Under the pieces are notes generated by a model, which was given only the letters and a program-made list of their open reading frames with translations, had not been told where the DNA came from and did no database searches. 64,000 nt of DNA, from the NCBI GenBank assembly GCA_022559985.1, contig JAFJTR010000041.1, positions 1 through 64,000 on the forward strand, read 5' to 3'. The translations under genes and the position numbers were made by a program. Source of the DNA: Parastagonospora avenae f. sp. tritici 18332-5. Lineage: Eukaryota > Ascomycota > Dothideomycetes > Pleosporales > Phaeosphaeriaceae. This document shows positions 24,401-35,505 of this stretch, in pieces. Position 1 is the first letter of the stretch, and each line of letters starts with the position of its first letter.

Positions 24401-27400
24401 GAATGACTCCGATGTTCCGTGGTAGCGGTCATTCCACTTGAAGTCTGGGTTGAGCCAGAGCTTGATGCGAAGAACGTCTCGATTCAGAGGTGCGATCTCA
24501 GACTCGATCGTCAAGGTCGGAAAGTTGTCAAGCAGCTTTGCAATGACACCACCCATCTTCTGGTTGTGAACCATGCCGCCAATCTCGGCAGGCTCCATAT
24601 CGCGGAGCGTTTCAATCGAAGGGAATTTGGCATCCAGCTGTCGCAAAACTGGTTGTGGAAGATCAAATTGGTGAAGTGGGTGTTCGATAGACCAGCATCG
24701 ATGCTCGATAGACTGACAAAGGCTGAGGAGCACGAGACACTGATAACCCCAGCGCCTATTAAGCGCAATCATGAAAAGCGCGCGGGCGATACGAGATGCG
24801 TTCTGGGTGATATAGTTTGTGTCTGAGACCAAAGTAAAGTCTTCAAGCCTGGCTCGAGAAATGTGTGCTTGTAGCAAGATGTTGGTCTTGCCGTGAGGCG
24901 TGGCGTAGCCACCTTTGACATCTGCTATGACATATCCTTCCTCCTGGAGCGCAGATAGTTCTTTCTCTTCAGTATCGCGCGACTGTACTTGGTCGAACTC
25001 GCCACTCATACTGACCATGGCCAGAGCATCAGCGTCCGAGCTACGAGGCCTCATCATGGTATTGAAGATCTCAATACTCGACTGCCGGACGTAGTATTGA
25101 CTGGCGATGCGACCTACATCCTTGGCACGTAGGTCTTCCGTAGTCTCATTGAAAATTATCATCTGGCTCTGTTGCAGAATTCGGGCTGCATCAATAATCA
25201 ACTTGCGGCGCCTGAGGACCAGCTGAGGATCGTCTCGTATCTCCGCCCATTCGATACCATAAAGCAGAGGGCTCTTCTGCATTCGCACGAACAAATAAGA
25301 ATAGCCCAGCCATTGTACAGCTTCCGAGACAGTGGTGACTGTGCCTAGAGAGATCTCTGCATTGAGATTGTCAACAAGCTTTGAGGAGAATCTGGACTCG
25401 ATCGGCTGTTGCTCGGTCACTGCGCGCATATAGTGATCCAGCCTGTCGTGCGTAGTGCAGATAAACCCGATACCGGTGTCCTGAAATTGAGGTCGACCGG
25501 CACGACCAAAAATCTGCAGGACATCTAGAATACCTAGATCTGTGAATTTTCCCTCTTGTGCATTGTAGACTTGTGTGCCCTTGATGAGAACTGCTGCAGC
25601 AGGCAAATTGACACCCCAAGCCAGGGTTGCGGTACAGCATAACACCTTAATGACTCCTTCACCGAAGAGCCGTTCGATGAGGTTGCGATCTGAGCGTGGC
25701 ATACCAGCATGATGGGTGCCCATGCCTTTGCCGAGTAACTCACGTAGTTCGCGACCCTTCGACTGCTTCATGTCGCGAACAGCATTGTCGTATCGCGGAT
25801 GCTCTGAGGGATCGAACAGGTCGGAGCACCCTTCGTCTATAGCTAGTTCGTGCAATCTACGCGCAGTCTTCACAGTATCTTTCCTGGAATGTACGAAGAC
25901 CATGATCTGATGACCACGCTTGAGCATTTCCACGACCTTGTTGAAGGCTACTTTCTCCAAATTCTCTCTCGACTTCATGGTACCAGGCTTTCCTTTGGCA
26001 CCAATGAAATGCTGCTCAAGTGGAACGGGTCGGAAGGATGCGTCGAAATAGAATAGGCCGGCCATCAGATTTACGCGAAGGAACTCTGCTACGTCGACAT
26101 AGTTGGGTAGGGTAGCTGATAGGCCAACTATTCGGATGAGAGATTGCGTGCTCTCTACTTGTCGTTGAGTTCTTGCAACCAAGCTTTCCAGAACGGCTCC
26201 ACGCTCATCGTGCAACATGTGCACCTCATCGATAATGAGCAGGCGAACTTTTTGCACAAGTTCCGTATCGCCTGTACTCTTTCGTGTAACCACATCCCAC
26301 TTTTCGGGTGTCGTGACAATGACTTGCGTGTCTAGAATCTCGGCCTTGGTCAAGTGCATATCTCCCGTGAGTTCGCGAGCTTTGATGCCTAGCCAGGCCA
26401 GGCGCTTTCCAAGCTTCTCAGTCACTTCTGCGGCGAGCGCTTTCATGGGAGCTACGTAAATGATCTTGAAGTCTTCGGTCATGACTTTGAAATCAGTAGC
26501 TTCCGGATGCTCGATGGGATTCGGTACAACATTCTTCGCAACGGTATTGAGGATGGTGAGCATTGCTGCATCTGTTTTACCGGCACCAGTAGGCGCACAG
26601 ATGAGCATATTCTCGCTCGTCTTATATGCTACAGGGTATACCAAGCTCTGCATACGATTCAGAGCTTTGTAGCCCTTGAAGGTGCGCTGGCAGAGCCCGT
26701 CAAGCTCCGAGATCTCAATCAATTTGCGACCAACACCAATTGTGCCCACGGGCATTGCTGGGATCTCATACTCCTCATATAGATTGTCGTCGTGATGCTT
26801 GGTGTCCGGAGGAAGGGCATATTTCTTACCATATGCTGACAATTTGTTGCCTGCCTCATGGGTGCGGTAGACGTGCGGATACTGTGGGCCCTTCCGGTCC
26901 ATGGCGGGTGCCAGTGACGCATGCTTATGTTCAAAATCTTGACGGCGTAACGCTTCATCTCGCTCTGCTCTGGTCTGTAGCCGACCTACGACTTCGCTGT
27001 CCTGCGATCTAATAGCATCGTGCTGTGATTGCAAGATCTTCTTGCGATGAGAGATGAGGTCAGCGACCAAATCTAAATCGTCATAGCCCACAATGTCGGC
27101 TAGCATCATCTGCAGCTCTTCGTCTGTAGCGTGTCAGTGATCATAGAGATGAAAATGAGAGGTTGAATCGTCTTACCATTGCTGTCGCTAGCCAGAATGG
27201 CCGACAGCTGGTCTTTGAGAGCTCCAGCGTCTAGGCCAGAGCTCCTTTGGGCAACGCCGGCGCACTTCTCTGCCAACCACTGCTGGCTGTAGGGACTTCC
27301 TCCAGTTGGGAGGTCTGAAAATTGTTCGAGGTGATCACTGCTGTACTCATCCTCGTACTCATCACTAATGATGTCCCAGATGTCCTCGCCACTCGCCGTT

Positions 27401-27552
27401 CCAGAAAAGTCGACATCATCGAACTCGATGTCATCTCCATAAGCTGGAGGTTTTTGCCCTTCTGGGGGCAGGTTCAGCTCGGCGATAGCCTTCCTCATGG
27501 CGGCGAGTTGCTCGATCCATTGGGCCTGGGCACTGCCAACAGAGGGCGACAT
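21497..27552 (-). CDS. SLH1: Ski2-like tandem-cassette RNA helicase Slh1 (ASCC3 type)
   Basis: Exons 27552-27177 and 27123-21497 give 2000 residues. There are two full helicase cassettes. Cassette 1 has Walker A APTGAGKT near 304, DEVH near 424 and G-R-A-G-R-P-Q near 673, then a Sec63 unit about 790-1095. Cassette 2 has SPTGSGKT near 1160, DEIH near 1266 and G-R-A-G-R-P-Q near 1505, then Sec63 about 1640-1950. Both ATPase sites are intact, which fits Slh1/ASCC3. Brr2 normally has a degenerate second cassette. The I-P-A-M-P-V-G-T-I-G segment before cassette 1 also points to Slh1. The family works in the ribosome-quality-control trigger complex that splits collided ribosomes. The N-terminal 125 residues are acidic. 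It diverges from YKT6 across about 310 bp. Confidence 0.93.
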
Positions 27553-27865
27553 GGTTCTGCACGTTCGACGTTGTTGTCGCGTTGATGGACAAATCCTGGT
27601 GACCCAGATGGTCGCCTCTGGTCAAGGCTTGGCAGTTTGATGATGCCTGCAATGATCTCGGCTGCTGCTGCCCCACCCCCGCGCCTAGCGCCATTATGTC
27701 AGCTCCCGCGCCCGTTCCAAGGTTGGCCAGCAGTCCGGCGTGTGATGCACTGCAAGTGATTACACTCCCTAGAACTTGGTGAAGATTGATAACACACCTC
27801 CTACTCCCCAAACCCGAAAAGCTCATACCTACAATTCACTCACATACCCCTCATAAGCCGCCATC

Positions 27866-28714
27866 ATGGCCGAAAACCCAAAGTCGGTCTCGCAGCTAAT
27901 ATATCTCGGTGTGAGCGCACCTTCACCGCCCAAATCGCTGTCACGCAGCTAACGATGCGGCGCAGGTCTTCAAGCACGACCCAGCAACAAAGACTGCGCA
28001 CGAGCTGGCGGCTGCGACCTATGTCAAAGATTTCGCTTTCTTCCAGAGGAGCACTGTCGCCCAGTTCGTACGTCGTCCCACTCAAGTGGAACAAGCACAG
28101 GCTCACAAGCAGCATAGGTCGCCTTCTCTGCTGGCACAATTGCCGCACGCACACCACCTACAGGCTTTGAACGGGTCGATGAGAAAGGTTCGCCGCTTGT
28201 TCATACTCCATACGGCACAGACGGCTGACGCATCGACTTAGAGTACACATTCTGGCTTCTCCCCCATTCCGCAGGCGTGTGCGCCGTCGCAGCCACCAAC
28301 AACGATTACCAGCAACGTACCGTGCATTCGCTTCTCAGGAAAGTCAACGACGAATTCGTCACCAGATACCCGCCAAGCGCATACGCCAACTTCCAGAAGG
28401 GCAGCCCAAAGCTAGCCTACCCAGAGTTGGAGGAGTATATTGTGAAGTATCAGGACTGGACCAAGGCGGACAACCTCTCTCAGATCCAAAAAGACCTGGA
28501 TGAGACCAAGATCACAATCCACAAGACAATTGACAGCGTGCTGGCGCGTGGTGAGAAGATTGACGACTTGGTGGCTAAAAGTGACGGCTTGAGTGCACAG
28601 AGTAAGATGTTCTACACGCAAGTAAGCTTCCTCTCTGCTATGGACATGCAAAGCTATCCACTAACTTCGTTCTACCAGGCCAAGAAACAGAACTCGTGCT
28701 GCACTGTCATGTAG
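27866..28714 (+). CDS. YKT6: R-SNARE Ykt6
   Basis: Five exons, 27866-27910, 27966-28067, 28118-28187, 28242-28621 and 28679-28714, give 210 residues. An N-terminal longin domain covers about 1-135. A SNARE helix follows at about 145-200 with the zero-layer Arg in S-V-L-A-R-G-E-K. The tail Q-N-S-C-C-T-V-M carries the prenylated CaaX Cys preceded by a palmitoylation-type Cys, the Ykt6 signature. Ykt6 acts in ER-Golgi, Golgi, vacuole and autophagosome fusion. The last intron (57 bp) has no stop and is a multiple of three. Its retention would insert 19 residues before the lipidated tail. The longin start is slightly longer than in yeast. Confidence 0.93.
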
Positions 28715-28964
28715 ATAATTATGCACTTTTGAGCTTGTCAAAGCGTTAGAGCGCTTTCCCTTCCGGATGAGGAGTTGAGACGCGCTACTTGATTTTTACA
28801 TATCCTACAACCATGTTAGACTGTATTTCACAAACTATCCTTCACATATATTTTTGAGCGGAGCTTTCGCACCAACATTGTACTGTATGAGATACATTCA
28901 TTTTCATCTCAAATACCATTTATACAGCGACTCATGAGCAGCAGTCGAAGGACCTCAAGCAGCC

Positions 28965-30389
28965 TCACTGCTCATCTTCTTCCTCTGCACCCATCGGATC
29001 TGCTAGCTCCATCTTAATAATCTCATTCTCAGAATCCGAGTCTGAAGCTGTAGACATTTGATCATAAAAGTCACCGTCTTCACCCTCTGCGCTTTCCTCC
29101 TTGCCTTCCTCGGCTTCTGGATCCTCAACCTCTTCGTACTCCATTTCTTCCAGCTCCTCATCTTCCTCCTTTCTCGTCGTCCACTCTTCATCATCAATCT
29201 CGCCCTTCAACCTCGCATAGTCCTGCACATTGCTGCCCAACAAAGACGGGACATGCTCAAAGTTCGTAAACAGCGCATTCTCGTCATCCATCATAGTCGG
29301 ATAATCCCACACGAGAAAAATGTCGCTCGTGTTTTTGAGATACAGCTGCCAATCAATCTGTTTCTCGCGCGGCTCCCCCGCAATATGTCGCTCGATGACC
29401 TCGATCAACCGCTTGACGTGCGGATTCTCGAGACCGCGATCCGCACCGGCGTTAAGGTCGCGGTAGTGCAACATCAGGCCTTGCTTATCGACGTAGAAGC
29501 AGAACAGTATCCGACATTGAGATAGAGAAAAGTGCCAGTTGTGGTAATACGAGTTGTCCTGATATCCCTCGGGCGAGGTGCATGCATGCGGCGACTCCGG
29601 GTCGTGAGTTGGCAAGTACCGACCCCAGAGCGTTTGAGGGCGGTGCCGCGTGTCCTCGGGTGTGTCGGGCGAGTACTCCAATTTCTTGTTCTTGAGTCGC
29701 TTAGTCGTGGGTGTCTGCGGGGCTTGAACGTCGCCCAGGCGGGCTGGGAAGGTGAGGGTCTTGCGGTACTTCTCAAGCGCAGTCGTCGCACTGTGGGCCA
29801 TGGGTAGATCTACGTCTTGCTCCGGGTGCGCGAGGTTCCATTCATCTTCTTCGCGGGCCATGGCCTCGAAAATGGAGATGTTGTTGACGAGCGCAACTCG
29901 CGCTGTCTGGTATGCGCGGTTCGTGTCAGAGTATGCGAAGCGGTCCACGTCCTCGACGAGGGGACCATCGCGCCAGGGGCCGCCAACTTTGGTCCAGTTA
30001 GTGTACAAGCCGTTGATGAGAGTTTGGTGATGTTCTAGGGTGCAAGTCGGGCACCACTTTACGCTTTCTTTGACTTCTCCCTCAGTGGATGCTGCATCTT
30101 GCGCATGTGCTGGATGCAACGCATGCTTGCACTTCTCCGCCAGCGCAAAGCCTGACTCGTCTTCCTCTGTATCGGACATATCTGGAGTGAGAAAGCGGCC
30201 TGGAGGTGCTTTGCGCGCACGCTCTTCTTTGCGCCACAGTTGGAAGTCTGCATATTCGAACGCAGTGGGGACGGCGGTGACGCCGAGTACCTTGGTTTTG
30301 CGGGTTGTCTTTAACCAGAGTCTATACTTGGGCATATCGACTGGCAGAATCAGGACCGCGGCGTTCGGCGGCAGTCGGAGGGGTGCCAT
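28965..30389 (-). CDS. Acidic-tailed unknown protein, diverged relative of 19580-20638
   Basis: A single exon of 474 residues. It shares three blocks in order with the gene at 19580-20638: K-Y-R-L-W-L-K..V-P-T-A-F-E-Y-A-D-F-Q-L-W near residues 20-55, C-K-H..W-C-P-T-C-T near 86-118, and K-Y-R-K-T-L-T-F-P-A-R near 210. A central region unique to this copy (about 260-400) is W/Y/H-rich (Y-Y-H-N-W-H-F-S-L-S-Q-C-R-I-L-F-C) and looks folded. The final 90 residues are D/E-rich. No function is known to me. Together the two copies flank SLH1 and YKT6. Confidence 0.82.
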   Translation of the reverse strand: MAPLRLPPNAAVLILPVDMPKYRLWLKTTRKTKVLGVTAVPTAFEYADFQLWRKEERARKAPPGRFLTPDMSDTEEDESGFALAEKCKHALHPAHAQDAASTEGEVKESVKWCPTCTLEHHQTLINGLYTNWTKVGGPWRDGPLVEDVDRFAYSDTNRAYQTARVALVNNISIFEAMAREEDEWNLAHPEQDVDLPMAHSATTALEKYRKTLTFPARLGDVQAPQTPTTKRLKNKKLEYSPDTPEDTRHRPQTLWGRYLPTHDPESPHACTSPEGYQDNSYYHNWHFSLSQCRILFCFYVDKQGLMLHYRDLNAGADRGLENPHVKRLIEVIERHIAGEPREKQIDWQLYLKNTSDIFLVWDYPTMMDDENALFTNFEHVPSLLGSNVQDYARLKGEIDDEEWTTRKEEDEELEEMEYEEVEDPEAEEGKEESAEGEDGDFYDQMSTASDSDSENEIIKMELADPMGAEEEDEQ

Positions 30390-31394
30390 TTTGCGCGGAT
30401 GTGTGGAGAAGGATGCGGGCGTGCGACCTCAGATTTCGACAAGCCGTTGAATGCAGCTGAGAGCCACGGATTCCTAGCAGTTCCTACAGCCAGAAGGTAG
30501 TTAGTAATCGTTCGAGATGCAATTGTGGTGGTTTGCGGTAGAGCTGCGACTGTCGTGTTGGTCGGAGAAAGCAAAAATTGCAGATATTTGTAGCAAGCAC
30601 TAGCTCAAGTGGGACTCTGGGAGTGAATGAGCACACCGCAGAACATCTGCACTGCGACATGACTCATCCGTATCGCACACATCCAGGGCATAGCTTTGGA
30701 TCCATTGGTGTTGTCAAAGATACCTTGCGGGGAGCAGACTTCATGGCAGCACGAGGTTCAGCAACTGAGACATTGTACGCCTACGGACGGCGAAGTCGTG
30801 TACACCAGCATCATCTCTTATTCTTCAACCATTCCCTATCTTTTCTCATGTGGCCTACCGCACATTCCCATAACTCTATTGCCCTGGGATCCAAAAATCT
30901 AGCAACACCGTGTTGAACTACAATTTCAGCGAAGTCAGCATCGTCGTTTTTGAGCAGATCCTATACTTCTAAACAAGGCTTTTGGGACGGGAGATTGTGC
31001 GCTATTGCCTTTGTGCAAACAAATTCCCGATACAAGTGTTAGGTCCTCAATATCCATAGGTATTTTGGTCGATGTACTGATCAACTTAAGGCTATTCAGG
31101 GTGTATCATTGAGTTTGAAACCCTGTTTCTATTTTACTAATATGCGCGAGAATTCCAAACTGAAAGAGCCTTTGCAGTCTTTTTGCCATTCACAGTCTTG
31201 TAAGACTAACCTAAAGTGTTCCTTAGTCGTTTGCTCGCGGCTCGCATAGCTCAAGTACTCACAAGGCAGTCGCGCTTGAGCACCGACCCTTCTTCTTCTT
31301 CTTCTAAACAACCCGAACATTCTCTTCTTCCTCAGCTCTGCCAAAAAGAAGCAACCGACACCTCCAGGATTACCTTTCCTCAAGGCCGATTGTC
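30390..31394. other. Intergenic, no gene seen
   Basis: This 1-kb stretch marks the left edge of the accessory island. Short ORFs only. A TTC-rich pyrimidine tract near 31289 precedes the F-box gene. Confidence 0.5.
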
Positions 31395-32225
31395 ATGGCC
31401 CACCTCGACGCGCTCCCAGTCGAACTCCTTTGCGAGATCTTCCAACACGTCTACGATTCATGCGAGAGCAGCAACAATCTTTTCAGCGTATCTCTACTCG
31501 GTCGCAAATACTATCCTGTAGCTCGAGATATCCTTTAAAAGGTACCAAGACTGCTACAACCCAAGCCTGCCGATGACTGGGAGTGTTACTATCGTCGTCA
31601 CCGTCAACTCAGAACCCTCTTGAGGACCGTCATCAGCCAACCACATCTTGCGAAGCAGATTTGTGAGCTACCGCTCTCAAATGTATCGTCTGTCACGTTA
31701 CATGCAGAACATTACTCTATAATGCCACTCGAAGAATGGCAGCATTGGGCTCAGGTCACGGCTAAAAGCTTCTTCATTAACTTGCAATACCTGCCCAGCC
31801 TGAAGACCTTGCACCTCATCGTCACTGGATCGGTGGGCCAGGAATCTGCCAGCGATCGCTCTGGCAACTACCTTCTTCCGCTTATGGCCCCGAATCTTCC
31901 TGCGTTCATATACGATACCCGGGCAGTTTTCTCCCCCAGTGAAGTACATATACCGAGGCCCAGCCCTATTGAGACTTGCTTTGCGCATCTACTACATGGA
32001 TTTGCGGAAGCCAATAATGCACCTCAACTCGAGAAGGTGGAGATGTGGCCCGGCCTGTATCAGGGCGACACAGACGCCGCTTTCACACTCCCAGAGACTC
32101 TGCGCACTTGGAGTGACCAATTCACCATGTACACTGGCGATAAAGATTCCTTGAAACGCGTGGAAAAGGAGGGAGTGAGCAAGGATGCAGTATGGCCTAA
32201 TCGAATTATACACCTCAAAGACTGA
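31395..32225 (+). pseudogene. F-box-type gene with one in-frame stop
   Basis: From ATG 31395 the frame starts A-L-P-V-E-L-L-C-E-I-F-Q-H-V, a clear F-box, and continues in one frame to TGA at 32223-32225 (276 codons before the stop). A single TAA at 31536-31538 (codon 48) interrupts it. The sequence on both sides is protein-like (V-A-R-D-I-L, stop, K-V-P-R-L-L), and no splice pair removes the stop. The C-terminal part is typical of short fungal F-box proteins that recruit substrates to SCF ubiquitin ligases. It could be a nonsense allele, a base error, or give a 47-residue F-box peptide. A one-base change from CAA, TAC or TAT explains it. Confidence 0.75.
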
Positions 32226-32987
32226 GTTCAGAAAGCCAACGCCCTCCACGGCCCCGTAGAGGCAAGTGTCTCTCAACCCCAAGGTCGATGTCTTTCCGAC
32301 GGGCGTATACCGTATTTGATTCCAATTCATAGCCACCGCTTGTAAAAGCTTTCCTTACGTCAAGGAACGAGATTGCCATTGCGGCGCTGGAAATTAAGGA
32401 CGCTGATAAGAGAGCATGTAACATTTTCTAGCTCAAGTTACATAAATGGAGCTCCGCTCTTCTAAATCAAAATACCATAGATACAGTATGTGACTTCATT
32501 TTGCATCGTCACCTAAGGAGATAAGTACGATGAGGGGCACCAAGGACATCCTGCGCTGCATCCGGCGATAGACATAGCGCGAAAAGACGTTACTAGTCAG
32601 CCTAAACGTTCCACAACACCTGCTTCTATTCGCTCACAGCGCACACAAGTGATAACTGAGCCAAACTCTCAGCTAAGTCGGTGTATGAATGGAAGTGCAC
32701 CTGTCCAGTACGCAGAATAATACCACAAGTTTTTCGTTGCAAGCTTGCTCTCTAATTAGACTACTTGCGTATGAAAGTACGCAGCAGACTGGTTAAAACT
32801 TTATGTTTCACAAAAAGCGGTTTCCTCGGTGAGCCCCCATGTCGTACGAATCCGCTTCGCCCAGAAAAGCTGAGGTGGGGCAAGGCGCCGCGAACAGTGG
32901 ATAGGCTGATTACTCCTTTTCGCGTATTTGAACCATCACTCAAGACACCTAGGACCTCCTCACGATTACAGCAATACGAGGAGCAAA
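32226..32987. other. Intergenic, no gene seen
   Basis: This stretch lies between two damaged genes. The 111-residue plus ORF at 32765-33100 overlaps the next gene in another frame and is not supported. Confidence 0.45.
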
Positions 32988-35093
32988 ATGAAACCAGCAC
33001 CCTCATTTCGAATTTTCCGTTCCCGGATATGGGAAATCCTCTCGATTCTCACTGCGATCGGGCTTATCGCTGCCATTGCGGCTTTGTGAATAACGTATGA
33101 TGGAAAACCAGCGCCCGATTGGGGCGCACGCCTGAGTCTGAATGCTCTACTTGCTCTTATCTCTACCATCCTCCGAGCCATGCTGGTTGTCGTCGTCTCC
33201 CAGATCATATGCCAGCAAAAGTGGGAGTGGTATGGCAAAAGGCATGCTCAGCCTCTATCCGATTTCCAACAATTCGACTCTGGAAGTCGAGGGAGTCTTG
33301 GCGCCCTGTTGTTTCTACCTACGGTCGTTCTCAAAGACACAGTGGCATTCGTTGCCGCGATGGTTTTAGTCGTCTCATTTTGAGTTGGTCCATTTGTTCA
33401 GCAGGCTAGCCGCACAATGCCGTGTATATCTGCTGTTCCAGATCAGAAAGCGTTGCTCCTATATGCTCATTACGTTTCCCGTAGAGGGAGGTTCAACCCT
33501 GAAACAGCAGGCTACAAAGCTGGGTCACCTTTCTCGGATATTATCGTAGCTATCATGTCCGCCATTACAGCTCCTGATGGCAAGCAAAATCAGATCAGCG
33601 CCAGCTGTCCTACAGGTACCTGCACATTCCACGACGAAGACCTCAGAAAAGCAAATCCTCAATATGTTGCAAACAAGAGCTCTTCATTGCACTCTACGAT
33701 GTGAATTTGCCATTCATGCACCGATATCGCAACCTTGGTTTAGACGGATGAAACGGACACTGGGATGCAATATACCCTGCCCAATCGTTTCAATATGACA
33801 TACGGCTACAACAACAATTTAGGCAAGATTGGGACAACTTCAGATCTGTCATGGATGGGAGACATGTTCACTCCAGAGCTGAGGGCTATGTCCAGATGGG
33901 CCTATGTGAACACAACATTTCTCTCTGGCAACCTCAACAACGAAGCTGCAGTAGCTGCAGCTTGTGTTTTGTATCCATGCCTTCGTACTTATACTGCTTC
34001 CGTCATTAACAACCAGCTCTTTGAAGAAGAGATCTCTTCAGAGCCTGTGCAAGTTGATGTAACTAAGACAAATCGCGGGAGTGTTGTCAACATCACGAAT
34101 ACCTTGAACGCACGAAGCAGCATTAGCTACCCGTATGTGACAGTCAACATTCCCTGTCAGGTGGACAGCAAAACGTATAATTCAGCTCTGGAGATGTCTC
34201 GGCACCCTAATACGACCAAGCTCGAACTGTTCGACTTCACCAATTACCAAGATGATGGTGGCTCTCGTCCAAGATATCGCAATACCAGTGCCATAGAGCA
34301 TTGTATCTATTGTCAACACGGTGAATTCGTCAATACAAATTCGGAGGTGCTCCATACCAAAATTTTGGACGGCGAGTGCTCCGGCTACAAGGGTCATTGC
34401 CGCAAAGTAGGTGGAAGCGGCGCTGGACGCAGCGCTCGATATCTAAGTAATCTTGGTGTGAGCACGGTATTGAACAAAATGATCGAAGGCGAAGTTGCTT
34501 ACTCCAACGTCACTTCATTGTTCAATTCCTTCGCAAACGTCATGACAAGTCGCTTCCGGTCTCAATATGGCGCTGCGATGTACAACGCTACGGATCAAAA
34601 CTTGCCTCTGGGGGAGATAGAAGGACTCGTATGGCGCACGCAGACATGTGTAAGTGCACACAGAGATTGGTTGGCTTTGCCAATATGCCTAACAGCTATA
34701 ACGACGCTTCTCATGCTTTGGACGATCGGCACGAATTGGCGACATTGCCGCTCCAGACCCATTTGGAAAGACAGTCTCTTGCCTTTAATATTCTACGGCC
34801 ACATGATTGAGCCAAAAGATCCAGGCGCTCTACCACATCGACTTCGGACGACTGACGAAGATTCGGATAGCACTGGTGCGGAACAGCAAGAAGCCTTGCT
34901 GGAAGTAAGCCAGATGAACAAGATTAGTTCGAAAATCCAGGTCGCGTTTCGATGGCCAGATCAACTGGAGCCATACGGTGAGAGTGATGGCCCCTCAACG
35001 TTCGCCCTGCAGAGTCGAAGAGGCTGGTTGAGACAACGAAAACTGCAAGAAATGGATGTCGATTCATTACTTGAGATAACAGACGTTCAATAA
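32988..35093 (+). pseudogene. DUF3176-type membrane protein gene with four in-frame stops
   Basis: A single frame from ATG 32988 to TAA 35093 (702 codons including stops) reads as a DUF3176 protein. It has an N-terminal helix W-E-I-L-S-I-L-T-A-I-G-L-I-A-A-I, then T-Y-D-G-K-P-A-P-D-W, a second membrane segment, a Cys-rich extracellular part (C-P-T-G-T-C-T-F, C-H-S-C-T-D), N-glycosylation sites and a final membrane helix near 34675. TGA 33087, TGA 33381, TGA 33702 and TAG 33741 break it. There are no frameshifts. The last 442 codons (33765-35093) are fully open. The family's function is unknown. I call it a pseudogene. The intact 3' part could still be translated from Met 33765. Confidence 0.8.
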
Positions 35094-35505
35094 TCCAGTC
35101 CTAGCATTGTCGAAAGTAGGTAGAGCGCGTGCAACTTGTGTGCTAGGGAAGATGGGCACTTCGTTCCATAATGCTCCGCGATAAGAATCGATGATTTGGT
35201 TAGAGCATAGGCGATTGATGTTGCTCTACACTAGTCTTAAGACTGTACATTTTGCAATGCGATATTTCCGAGTGCTCAGCCTCCAAACATTATACTAGTC
35301 GGGAACGCCCGTGTTTCGGCCCCCAAACGTGCAAGCCCCAGCATGATCTGTCCAACCACAACGAAGATGGCTGCACGCCTGAACCTTGGCTACCCAATCA
35401 TCACAGACCAGGCCGGCTGAGTACATGAGGGAGGATTGACATTATATAAAGGACGATACCAGAAAATCCGTCGCGTCAGTCTGATCCGTCTCAACCGTCG
35501 GCGCC
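35094..35505. promoter_or_regulatory. Upstream region of the Cys-rich membrane protein gene, with TATA box
   Basis: The tract TTATATAAAGG lies at about 35440-35450, roughly 60 bp before ATG 35506, a good distance for a TATA-driven start. The rest of this 412-bp gap shows nothing. Confidence 0.55.

Noticed and set aside
21497..27552. Helicase as Brr2 rather than Slh1
   Set aside because: Both cassettes keep Walker A and DExH residues, and the leader segment and length fit Slh1/ASCC3.
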